A DNA stretch of 64,000 nucleotides from Anthopleura xanthogrammica (taxonomy: Eukaryota > Cnidaria > Anthozoa > Actiniaria > Actiniidae), in assembly GCA_964019055.1 (NCBI GenBank), contig OZ025222.1, positions 879,001 through 943,000 on the forward strand, read 5' to 3'. Shown piece after piece: positions 46,811-57,416 of this stretch. The notes beneath the pieces were generated by a model. The model made no database searches, was not told where the DNA came from, and worked only from the letters and a program-made list of their open reading frames with translations. Within the stretch, counting starts at the first letter, position 1. Every line of letters begins with the position of its first letter. Both the position numbers and the translations under genes were made by a program.

Positions 46811-49117
46811 ATGCACGTGTTGGTGGGACTTCTCTTCCTTTGTGGGATGTTGGTTGCTGCAAATGGTAAGAATCGGCATGAATGGAAATTGATCATGACT
46901 TCATTGCTTAAAGTTAACGTTCTTCTATACATTCATCATTCTGTTTGTTATGTCAAGCATCCATCAGCCGTCCTATCCTTGGTGCTGCTCCAGCTAACGA
47001 GATATTGCCTGAAGGAGGAAGACACCCAAACGACGACAAACGATACACTATTGGTATGTGCGTTTTTCTATTTTATGGAATAAAGAATCAACATATAAGG
47101 AACATAAATAAAATAAAAAAGAATTCATAAATTTGTGGAATGTAGAAATATTTGAGGCGGTCCCAATGACAAGCATTGAGGGACTTCTCAAATGATTGGT
47201 TAAAATGGTAATAAAAAGAAGTATTACTAAACAGTTATACCAGAGAAATAGTTAAAGTGGTCCCATAAGGGAACTCTGAGGAACTCTTCTTCTATTGAGG
47301 TTATGAGAAAAATCAAAAGAAGAACGAAATAAAAAAAGAAAGAAAGAAAGAAAGAAAGAAAGAAATGGAAAGAAGAAAGAAAGAGAATTTAACCAAATAT
47401 ATATTCGAAATTCAAATCATAAGTGTCAGTTTGTTTTACATTATTTTTTATAAAATATTTCCACAGAGCAACTTAATCTCGCAGCAAGACATCGTAACGT
47501 TTACTACGATAGAGCTGGAAGTGACCCATATGGTATGAACACATTATGATTAAAAATGAGTTAATGATTTTAGATATTTCTACCATAACTTTTGGTATAA
47601 TATTTCTTCAAGGTATAAGCAGTCCTATGATCTCTCATTTGGGAAAGCGATCGGTTGGCTACAGATACCCAGGTACGATATGTACTGTTTATAGACACTT
47701 TTTAATGAACTATAATTTCTGTATCAAAGGAAAACTTAGGTGTGTATTTTAATATAGACCCCTTCCACTAAATCTGGGGTTAAATGAAAAATATTAACAT
47801 CAAAAAAGATTTCGATCCTTAGATCAAGAAGGTTTTTTTTTAGTTTTGACCCCCAGATTGGGAATAGTCCCTTTCACAGTTCCCTGCGTCATCTTGAAAG
47901 TTAGCCGTGTCTTTGCATCGAAGCGAGAAGAACGATGAGCATGCAAGGATAGAGACATGCGAAGGATTGTCCAAGGTGTTAATAAAGGTTTCTATAATTA
48001 CAAGCTCACCGTTCGTCTCTCTTCGATGCAAAGGCACAGCTACCTTTCAAGATGGCGCAGGGAACTATGAAGGGGACTATTACGGGTCCATAAATGTGTC
48101 ATGGGGTACTAATCGATATACGGGATGCTGACCATACACTCTTTTCCCTTCCAATTAAATTACCCGATTCCACTCTGATTTTTATAATTATATCAAAGAA
48201 AATTCATACATTTCTTTCCTTTTTAGCTGGTTCTGATTTTCATGCCGTTCAAAATCCAATGTTCGCTCGCAAACAGATGAATATCGGAGAAAAACGCGCT
48301 CACATTGGTAAGAGAAAATGTCTTAATAATTATAATAAACGTGTACACTTTTCTGAAAGTTCATTGTAAATTTTTGCTGCCTTTTTCAGCGAGACAAAAC
48401 TATGCAGCTCGTCATCGAAACGTCTATCTTGATAACTATGGCACCGACCCTTATGGTGAGATATTATTTTTATTTATTAGAAAATAATAATACTAGTTCT
48501 TGGAACTACCAATGTTTGATGCTAAAAATTGTGTTGGGGAATTGTTTGAGTTATATGTGACGACAACGCCACCGTGTTTGCAAACGTCATCAATGTCTTC
48601 ATCGATGTCGCCGTTACTTTCTTAATAGGCCATGACGTCGCACGCACCCTAATATTTAATGATTTCTAAATAATTATCCGATTTGGTTTTAGGAGGAGGA
48701 AGCCCAATCGTTAGCAGACAAACTATTAGAGTTCCACACCGTCATGGACGCTCGGTAGAAGAAAAGTAAGTGTTGAATTGCTTCAACTATTTTAAAAAAT
48801 TAACGCGTGACCTCTTCATCTCACTATGATAAATTTCGTACTGTAGTCAGAGCCTGCATTTCTCATGGTCAGCGCCGAGGAATAGTAATTTGCTTTGAAA
48901 TGATACAAATATACTCTTATATATAAAATATTTTGAATAAGAAATCAATGAATAAAAATTAAAATAAGATGATTCAAGAATATATAAATGATTGAGTATA
49001 AATAACATGAAATAATAAAAAAAATTAATACTAAAATGCCCCATTTTAAATCACTCCTAAACTTTTTCTGTATTCTTTTTCAGACCTCAGACCCTCATGC
49101 AAAGATTAAGGATGTAA
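46811..49117 (+). CDS. Secreted precursor-like protein, 176 aa, eight exons
   Basis: Coding exons: 46,811-46,865 (signal peptide MHVLVGLLFLCGMLVAAN), 46,958-47,053, 47,467-47,532, 47,613-47,672, 48,227-48,307, 48,390-48,455, 48,693-48,765, 49,084-49,117 (TAA). The first six introns are phase 1, the last phase 2. Exons 3 and 6 are duplicates: both give LAARHRNVYYDRAGSDPYG-like sequence (second copy YAARHRNVYLDNYGTDPYG). Dibasic sites follow DDKR, GKR (after MISHL) and EKR, so processing into short peptides is conceivable; the Gly before KR could yield an amidated end. No cysteines. AATAAA starts one base after the stop. No known family; it could instead be a structural protein. Gene structure well supported, function unknown. 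Confidence 0.8.
47336..47366. repeat. (GAAA)n microsatellite
   Basis: About 7 units, in intron 2 of the precursor-like gene. Confidence 0.9.
47866..48082. mobile_element. MITE-like element with about 65-bp inverted repeats
   Basis: AGTCCCTTTCACAGTTCCCT ... GTCTTTGCATCGAAG pairs with CTTCGATGCAAAGGCACAGC ... AGGGAACTATGAAGGGGACT. In intron 4 of the precursor-like gene; a single arm of the same family is at 52,785-52,855. Confidence 0.85.
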
Positions 49118-51700
49118 AATAAAATGAAAGAAAATAAATTGAAAAATAAAATAAAATTTCTAAACCTCAGGTTTTGGGTTATGAAGGATTTGAAATAAAA
49201 GGATGCCACTCATAAAACTGTAAATTTTCTTCTTTTTAATCTATAAATACACCTAATTGCGAGAACGTTGTCATATGAAAATAAAAAATAACAAAACAAC
49301 AAATAGGATTAAATTAGAAATACTTTTTAATTTGATTCTAAAGCCCCATAGATTGATGAGAATATATTTATTTTAGTATATACCAGCAAGATAATCTCTA
49401 AAATATCAGTCTATACCTTCAAAACAGTGAAATAATTACACCTGTTTTGCAAAAATAATGAATCCCCATTCGTTATTTGTTATTTTTATATTTTTATGTA
49501 ACGTTCTTGCAATTAGGTGACAAAATTAAGATTATCCAATCTTTCCCTTTTTTTTTTTTTTTAATCAATTTGCCAAAGGCAGGTGATAAACAATAGAACA
49601 TTAAGTCCCCTACAAGGCGTATCACCCGAATACGTTGTTTTTAATACCCGAGTTTTTAATAGACTCAATCTACTTGGTTGTAAATGTTTTACCATTTCTG
49701 ACCTCGTGACATTATCTTGAGAATGAAATTGTTTATATGAGAGTTTCTCAAGAGTTACTGGTAAAAAAAAAAGTACTCAAGGGAATGACAGGTGGTCTGA
49801 AATGTAAAAGGGTGGATTGGATCGATTCCCTGAGTGTAATTCGCCACTTTCCATACATCAGTTCGCTGGTCAAACTCAAAGCATACATGATCAGTCGAGG
49901 TCCCAACATTCAGATTTGAATAATCCTTTGAAGCTACCTTGGAGCCTTGCTTGAGTGCTTTGAGTATGACCATTGCCAGAAATATGGGACATGAGCCTGC
50001 TCATACATGCGCAATGATGCGTTTCAGCTTACAAAATAGCCGTCGAGTCTTATAGGAAATGTATGGGGAATATAGAGCTTCCTCTATTTACGGCGAATAG
50101 GGTTTTATTTCCTCTGAGCTCCACATCGCGACAAACAACCCACCCTACAAGCTACTAAATAAGCGTAAAATGATCATTGAATCATGCGACATATTGGTTC
50201 CCGGACTACTTGCCTTCGAAAGGCTTCGAAAGCTCTAGATTCCATACATCGTCTATAAATCTGGAAACACTTGACCCCAAAATCGTCTTATTTGGGCTCG
50301 AAAAAATTTAAAAGCAAAAGAGCTCCACCTCGATATCACCAAACGAGTGTTTAATAAATCCAAAACCGCTCAAAATAGACAGTATGCCTTCAGAATGTAG
50401 GTTCCCAAGAAGCTTGAAGTTAGGTTAAATTTTAAGCGATTCGACGCGTTGTTAGCTCGTAGTTTTCAGTTAAAAATGACAAGAAACCACAGAGAACTGC
50501 TCCAAACAGCTTCAAAACCCCCTAAATATCGCCATTTTGTTTTTAAAAGCTCCTATTGACTGCTGAGATACAATAAGGAAGCTTAAAGTAACGATTTACG
50601 TTTGAAACTTGTTTCTTGTCCTTCATGGGCTTCCTGTGGTGAGGCTTATCAACAGAAAAATAATAGTTGTTCTTTTGATTGTCAAGTAAATATTTTTTGG
50701 CAAGAATTGTTTTACTAACATCATAGTTGAATATAAATATGTGCTTGGAAACCATGTAGTTATATTTTTCCTCTAGAAAACCACTTCATTTTCATTCATG
50801 CGTAACACCGCTGACAATGTCCAATATTTCTGGCAATGCAGTGAACCGATGTATAGAAAGTGGTGAATAATTGCAAATGGGTTCAACAGTTGAGTTACAA
50901 CAAATAAAAATATTTTGAAAACAACTTCTTTATTAAAAAAACTTCGTACATTTATAATTCTTAAACTTTGTCAACAATAAAAGAGAAAAATGATATATTT
51001 CTATGTTACTCCAGATCAAAAATACGTTTTCAGGATCTCACAATTAAAACTATTCAATTCAACTTTAAGCTTACTTCAGAAAAGTAATTGACAGGAATCT
51101 AGGAACATATTCTAGGATGTAAAGAGGCAGTAACGATAAGTGAAATCTCACCACATTTACTCTTTAGAAAGATGGCCGTTTGCGCATGTGTACGTGCCAT
51201 TCGTCCGTGTCTTCATAAAACGAGTTTGACTAGGTAGAACCGAGGTTTGATGAGTTCATTCTAACCAGTTCGAAAAAGTAAGTCAGCCAAATTTTTACCT
51301 TCTGTATCAAAAAAACCTGTTTCTAATTCAATTGAGCTGGTTCCAAATTGGATGGTAGTCGGGAGAACGTAGTGTGCATGCGCGGAAATCGTGTACAACT
51401 TTGGAATCGACATCGTTTTCTCGAAATAGGAAAATTAATGAACGCTTCAAAGTAACATTTCTTAAGCTCGAAGCTTTGATAGAGTTCATGGTTGAAAAGT
51501 AATATGAAAAAATCACAGATTTTAAAATATTTTGTGTGGAAAAAATTCTTTACCGCGTGCTTTCCCGCCAATTTTCTGAACATGCGCAGTACGTTCTTCT
51601 ATTGTTGGCTGCAGCAGCCACTACCTTTCACGACTTTCAATTAATTTATCAATACTATGTACACTTCTTCATCCATAATTAGCTTCGGTTCTTCATACAT
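49118..51700. other. Intergenic stretch without a supported gene
   Basis: The first 60 bp holds several AATAAA signals. A diverged family-2 MITE (GTTTTACCATTTCTGACCTC with a mirror GGTGGTCTGAAATGTAAA) lies at 49,670-49,815. The rest shows no coding signal on either strand. Confidence 0.5.
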
Positions 51701-51739
51701 TTTTCCAAGCCATGTCCTGTTGTCAGCGAAACCGTGAAC

Positions 51740-51801
51740 GGTGGTTTACTTTTTACGATGAAGAGTAACTTCCTGATGCCCCAGAACATTGTAGTTGCTA
51801 A
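51740..51801 (-). CDS. Candidate last exon of the minus-strand secreted gene
   Basis: After an acceptor CATAGCATTTAG on the minus strand, one frame gives NYNVLGHQEVTLHRKK then TAA, and another stays open about 40 codons. The short frame needs a phase-2 donor at exon 5 (AT/GTGTAA), while the stronger donor there (T/GTAAGT) is phase 1. Low certainty. Confidence 0.3.
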
Positions 51802-51861
51802 ATGCTATGAAGAACAGAAGAAATGTTCAGTTATAATCTTTTTATAGTGGTTGAATAAATA

Positions 51862-51994
51862 GCTGTTATTACGGATGCATGCAAATGAGATACAAATGAG
51901 ACAATAAACATTGTATCGACCCGATAGCCTCACTTGTATGATTCTAAAACCAAAAGAATATCTCATTTGCATGCATCCATAATAACAGCTATTT
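51862..51994. mobile_element. Palindromic MITE-like element
   Basis: AATAGCTGTTATTACGGATG plus CATGCAAATGAGATA pairs with TATCTCATTTGCATGCATCC plus ATAATAACAGCTATT. It probably lies in an intron of the minus-strand gene. Confidence 0.88.
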
Positions 51995-52050
51995 AGCATG
52001 AATACTGTGGTCCACTCTCAATCACACACACTACCACCACGTAAATATTC

Positions 52051-52170
52051 TATAGACCCCTTGCAGCACTACGGAATGCAGCTCAATTTAGAGGACAAAA
52101 CAATAGGCTCCAATTCTCAGAAGATTAAAATTCTTTTGATTTGCATTCAGACGTCACGTGAAAGGGGTTC
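52051..52170. mobile_element. Family-1 MITE copy
   Basis: TATAGACCCCTTGCAGCACT ... AATTTAGAGGACAAAACAAT at the left; the right end ACGTCACGTGAAAGGGG. The inner right arm is partly deleted. Confidence 0.85.
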
Positions 52171-52202
52171 ATGTGTACAGTTGAGACTCACATGTTGATT
52201 TT

Positions 52203-52350
52203 TGTGGAGGGAGGATAAACGGATAGTCAAGGGAGAGAACAACAAATCAAAGAAACTCAACTCAAACACATATGCGGTTTAGTTGAGAATCGAGCCCGCG
52301 ACCTCAAGCATGGACTGCACAGCGGTGAGAGACAGTGCGTAGCAGCGCAT
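52203..52350 (-). mobile_element. SINE-like element, copy D (reverse)
   Basis: On the minus strand a head with CACTGTCTCTCACCGCTGTG and a B-box-like GGTCGCGGGCTCGATTCTC is followed by a body with TTCTCTCCCTTGACTATC. It has the same order as the other SINE-like copies but is more diverged. Confidence 0.5.
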
Positions 52351-52408
52351 GTCACACATGCCACACTTAATATGCATTGTTCTTGAATGTTCTCAAAATT
52401 CTACTTAC

Positions 52409-54426
52409 ACATTGCATCACCAGCTACGACATCAAACACAACGTTACGTCGAGTTGCATACTTGTTCTGTGAAGCTGTGGAGGAAACAAAATTATTTTAG
52501 ATGATAACGACCGCTAATATCGTAAAGAAGCCTCCAAAATCAGCTCCAATGTAGATGACTTGGTGAGTGGATCCTTTTGTAATATAAATATAACCTTAGA
52601 ACGAACCATGAACCACTAAATCAGTGTTTCACACGAGCAATGCCATATTTATAATAGTCGAATTATAATTACCAAAGCAGCCAAATCACAAAAGAATTCG
52701 TACATCTTTTGTTCTAACAGTACGAGATTTCGAAATGTCGAAAATGTTCGTTAGAGCAAAAACGTCTATTGCAAGATCACCTCATGCCTCGTTTCGATGC
52801 AAAGGCTTGGCTACCTTTCAACTAAAATGGCGCAGGGAGCTGTGAAAGGGACTAATGAATGGTAAAATTGAGTTGGATAAGCTATAATAGTTTTATTGAT
52901 AATGTACGCAAAGCTCATTTTGTTACCTAAGTATTTATCATCAAATCCCCATTTCTTCGTCCCATCGTCGTTCTTCTCTGGCTCTGACGTCACTTCCACC
53001 GCCTTTGTGGTTGTAATTAGAATAGGACTTGGGGGAGTAGGGGCGGGAGGATTGGGATATGACTCGTGGACTACCTTCTTGGGTTCTATGTTTGCGGTCT
53101 CGTTTGCGTTTGTTTTATCGGTGAATGGGATGAAGGCAACAACTTCTATGGTACAGTTAAGGCTCTTAGCTGCCAAGAGAAAATAGTAAACCGTTAAATA
53201 AATAATAAATAAATAATTGGTATTAGTAGGTGCATCTCTTCAGAGTAGCTATTCATCCACTAAGATCTGATTTTGAATTTAGAAGTTGATTTCTACGGAG
53301 AGAGGAGAACCAGAGAACCCGGAAAAAAACCTCGAAGCACAGGAGAGAACCAACAAACAAGTCTACTCACATACGACACCGATCACAGAATCGAACCCGG
53401 GTGACACTGGACGTCAAAGGCGAGGGCTCTACCCTCACGCCCCCGTAATTCCCCGTTCTTTTGGAAGTGGTTGACGTTTGTAAAGGGCCCAAATCAAGAC
53501 GATTTTTGATGGTATACCTTTTGCGTTATCAACTTGAGTGTCACTGAGTTGGGTGCTGTTGTCTTGTGTGCTGTTGGCTTGCTCCGTCGTTGGCTTCTTC
53601 AACTTTAAAGGTATGGCTGCAATATTTCAATTAAATTATGATATTTTAAAAGTACACATAACCTTTTTTTCTCCAATACCTTCAGTATTGATCCTACATG
53701 AAGTAAATAGTGAAATTGTAAAATATTTCTTGAATTGAAAAAATTTGATCGGAGGCCGTGACGTCACAAGAAGACCACCAATAATAAATCAGGATTTAAA
53801 TTCATGGTTAAATATAGTTTTTTGTCGTTTCACATTACTCACCTATCGGAGGTACGTCTCTTCGTATTATTCCAGCATTTCCTAGAAAAACGCGATTACA
53901 ACTTTAGATATTTTGATAGATCACGTGCGGGCAGCCATGTTGAATGACAACACAACAGAATCTTGTTGTTGCTTAAAATGCCCGCTGTATTTCTTGGTTG
54001 CAGAAACATTTACTCAGGGTTAGCCTTATTTCAGCGTCAGAATATTATCAAATACCAACGGTAAAGTAAAGAATGCACGACTTTAACAATGCAAACACTT
54101 TGAAATTCCAAGGATCTTTGCTGGAACACATGAATATTCTACACAAAATCGAGAATAACGCACTGAACAACAGAGAATTCAAAATTGGAGGACTAGCCGA
54201 AATGATTATTTTCGCGTAATAACATATTGTTTGTTGGTTGTCTGAGTGCCATTCAACATGGCTACCAGTTTGGAGGATCGTGCAACGAAGCTCATAAAAA
54301 AAACAAATATTGAAGAAAATTATCTTGCAGGTAATGCAAACCTTCATACATACCAGTATCCAATGTACTAAGATACAAAACAAGAAATGTCGTTGCTATG
54401 GAAACTAGATCCATATTTGTTGCCAT
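52409..54426 (-). CDS. Minus-strand secreted protein related to the 46.8-kb gene (3' end unresolved)
   Basis: Exons on the minus strand: 54,426-54,354 (ATG in CTCCATGG; signal peptide core LVSIATTFLVLYLSTLDTG), 53,881-53,843, 53,616-53,518, 53,169-52,927, 52,474-52,409. All junctions are phase 1 with good sites. Exon 2 carries IIRRDVPPI with a dibasic site. Exon 3 is Thr/Asn/Gln-rich with N-glycosylation sequons. Exon 4 has a Pro/Thr stretch (NPPAPTPPSP). Exon 5 reads KYATRRNVVFDVVAGDAM, alignable to YAARHRNVYLDNYGTDPYG in the upstream gene. The last exon is probably near 51.74-51.80 kb (acceptor CATTTAG then AACTACAATG on the minus strand), but its phase conflicts with the best exon 5 donor, so I leave it open. 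No known family. Confidence 0.68.
52785..52855. mobile_element. Single arm of the 47.9-kb MITE family
   Basis: TTTCGATGCAAAGGCTTGGC ... ATGGCGCAGGGAGCTGTGAA matches the right arm of 47,866-48,082. Its position is within the intron between exons 5 and 4 of the minus-strand gene. Confidence 0.75.
53285..53455 (-). mobile_element. tRNA-derived SINE-like element, copy C (reverse)
   Basis: Read on the minus strand: GGGGGCGTGAGGGTAGAGCC (A-box-like), then ACCCGGGTTCGATTC (B box) about 40 bp on, then body GGTTCTCTCCTGTGCTTC and AGGTTTTTTTCCGGGTTCTC. The B box is almost canonical. It lies in the intron between exons 4 and 3 of the minus-strand gene. Confidence 0.75.
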
Positions 54427-57416
54427 GGAGACTGAGTCAATGCTGAAATAGAGATGGGATTCATTAAGATAACGTCTTAGGAAGCAATTTAGGATGAAAT
54501 TCTGCTGGGAGTCAAGTGACAAACTTAATTAAAAAAACCGATGTTAGGAAGATTTAGCAAAAAAGGGCACATATTTGCAATATTTTCTAAACGGAATTTT
54601 TTCGACAACGTACAGTCCATTTTTCCCGCACATTTTATGTAGTTGTTGCTTTCATTATGGGTATGGTGTTACAACAGGAGTTACATAAGTATCTGCAATC
54701 AAACAAATATTCCACTAACATCTGAGCAGGTTTGCTCTTTGACCAGTACTCATCTTACAACAGAGCGGGTTTGCTCTTTGACCAGTACTCATCTTACAAC
54801 AATAGCTTTACCAGCAGAAATGAAATACGGCGGAAGCAGTCACTGGTATTTCATTTTTCTTTAGACCTCTATAGCAGGTTTTTGCATTGATTGTGATATA
54901 AAGATTCTATCAGATAATAACCACTGCATGGTATCAAATACGCCAGAAAAACAAGCCAAAACCTCGCCGGATCAAACTTTAGAGGCATACTTAGAATATT
55001 ATGATATATCTAAGTTGTGGGAATGTTGCTGAATTTTTTCTTTCGGTCATCTTGGAGCAAGCCAACATTTGGGCCAGAACATATGACCTGTTTTTGAATC
55101 AAAGTTTAAGAATGTACAATATATTTTGTTTGAATAAGTTTCTTTTATCAAGGTGTTTGTCATTTAGTACAATAAAACGTTTTCCTCGAACGTATGTTGC
55201 TTTTTTCTTTCGATATATATTGGTCATAAAAATTATAATTTCGATGGCAATTACGGTTTCGATTGCCGATACTTTTAATGGTTTGATAACAGTGCTTTCG
55301 CTTATATAGTATTATACACTTAGTATTTACTTGCGATATATAAAACTGTGAATTTCAGGTGAAAATAATTTTGTAGGGTAATATATGTAGAGAGACCAGA
55401 AAATTTAGGAAAAACAAAGAGAAAATTCAACCGATAAACAAAAGATAAAAATATAAGAAAAGAAAAGTTGAACATAAATATCGATAAGAAACTGTCAATA
55501 AAATAATTATTATCAAAAGCAAATACTTGAATTTTAACAGCAAAAAGTAGTTCCAAAATATTCAAATTCTTTATATGAATATGGTGAGAGAATCGGGCAC
55601 GTCTCGAGCTCGTCGAAGAGTTATTTTCTTATTTGAACGCAGTAACCACCTTGAAAGCCGCTCAATATACTCGAGTCAATCGTCACACGTAATGTCAAGT
55701 TCGTTTTTACATTTTTCTTCAAGAAAACACCACACAATTCAGTAACTAATTTATTCCAACTTACCTTAAAAGTCTTTTTGTGTCTACAGAGTCGAAAATT
55801 CTTTTCAAATTTTGAATATTTTAAAGAATTTTCGAAGCTAAGATGATTTAGTTTGAATCCCAACCTTCTAGTTTAGTACCAGTTTCATCCTCATTAATCT
55901 TGCACGGTATTTCTTGTATTTGTCAATACATGTTTAGAATCTAACACGGAAGACTACGTCTACCTGCTGTTGATCTTTTGTTCTTAGTACCCAAGCTTAC
56001 TCGACCATATTAGTACCCAGTCTTTCTCCTACAGCAGGGCTGAAAACCATACGCGCATGCGCCAAATTGTCCAAGAACAAACATGGCTGACACGGAAGAC
56101 TGGTTCTACCTGTTGTTGATCTTTTCTTTTTTGCATAGATAGTACAGCATGCATGTCTGACTCAAAATGAAGATAGAAGTCTAACTAAATTATGTCCTAA
56201 TAGCGAGAAAAAAGGGAGGGAGAGAAAGAGAGAGAAATAGGAAAGAGAGAAAAAAACAAATAGTGAAATAAGCAAACACAAAGTTGACATGCAAATTCAG
56301 TCCAGCAGTAACACGCAGTTGTCATGCGTCAACAAGCTGCAAAGATAGGGTCTATCACCTCATATCCCAGGAAATAGTAAGAAAGTATTTCTTTGAAGCA
56401 AGCAAGCCTTTGATAAAGGTAAAAGCTTGTTTAACTCCTCATTTCTTTCATCCGCAATTATGTTGGTAGTCTAGCTTACACCACGTCCTTTCTGTTACTT
56501 GGGTCCTCAAAACACTTGACCACCTTTCGCATCATTTTATAATCCCTCATTTTCTCAGCACATCCCTAAATTTAAAATTTCTTGTAATTTCTTTCAAAAG
56601 AATTCTATTTTCTTGTGAGTAAACATTAAAGAAATATGTGTGCTGAGATGTGTGCTGAAAAGGGGAAACACATCGCTTCAAAAAAAATGTTAGTTTTCAT
56701 GAAATTCAAATTAATTGTTTTCTACGTCTGGATGTTATTCCCATCAGCGTCAAAATAAGTGCTTAGAAATAATCTTGATTCACTTATCTATTTGTATCCA
56801 TGAAGGCATCCCTAAAATATTTGCTAGAGCTTATTTTAGAAGATTTAATTGTAGTGTAGTTTTTTGATCAATAATTATAATATAATTGGAGATATTAAAG
56901 ATTGAATGCTAACAAAAGAGTGACTTGCTTGATTTTAAATTTGATAGCAATCAGGTTCTGCATAAGGGACGATAAGTGATACGGTTCGTAGACGTTACTC
57001 AAAATAGAACAATTTTTATGGTAATCCTGGAACAAGCTGAGATAAACAATGTCAACTTGATACCGGATTCAAAGGGTCGTTTACCTCTAACTGGGCGCAT
57101 CACTATAAGATAATTTGTAAAAGTGCTTCAGTTGAAGCATATTAATTTTGAAAAGTTTTTAATTTAAGTGGTTTAGAAAACACATTCAAAGCGCAAACAA
57201 ACTGTAATTTTTTTGCAAGGCATGAAAACTACCAGCAACAGCCAGACGTTAAAACAGTGACGATTAGAGACGAAGACTAGAACGCCATGTTGGAAGCTAC
57301 TTGAAAGTGTTGGAAAACCTAAGGAAGGAAACAAAGAAGACAGAGGAAGAACCAAGAACAAGAAGAACAAGAAGGAGTAGGAGGACAAGAAGAACAAAAA
57401 GAACAAGAAGAAGAAA
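54427..57416. other. Intergenic stretch between divergent genes
   Basis: The minus-strand gene and the small plus-strand gene at 57.4 kb point away from each other, so promoters for both should lie here. A short tandem (GCTCTTTGACCAGTACTCAT, TTACAACA) repeats at 54,733-54,801, and a near-duplicate of GACACGGAAGACTGGTTCTA occurs near 55,945 and 56,093. No other coding signal. Confidence 0.5.

Noticed and set aside
46945..47130. Alternative reading of exon 2 of the 46.8-kb gene from the later acceptor CATCAG
   Set aside because: It gives a hydrophobic Leu-rich frame that leaves the wrong phase for exon 3; the acceptor at 46,957 keeps phase 1 and gives a coherent protein.
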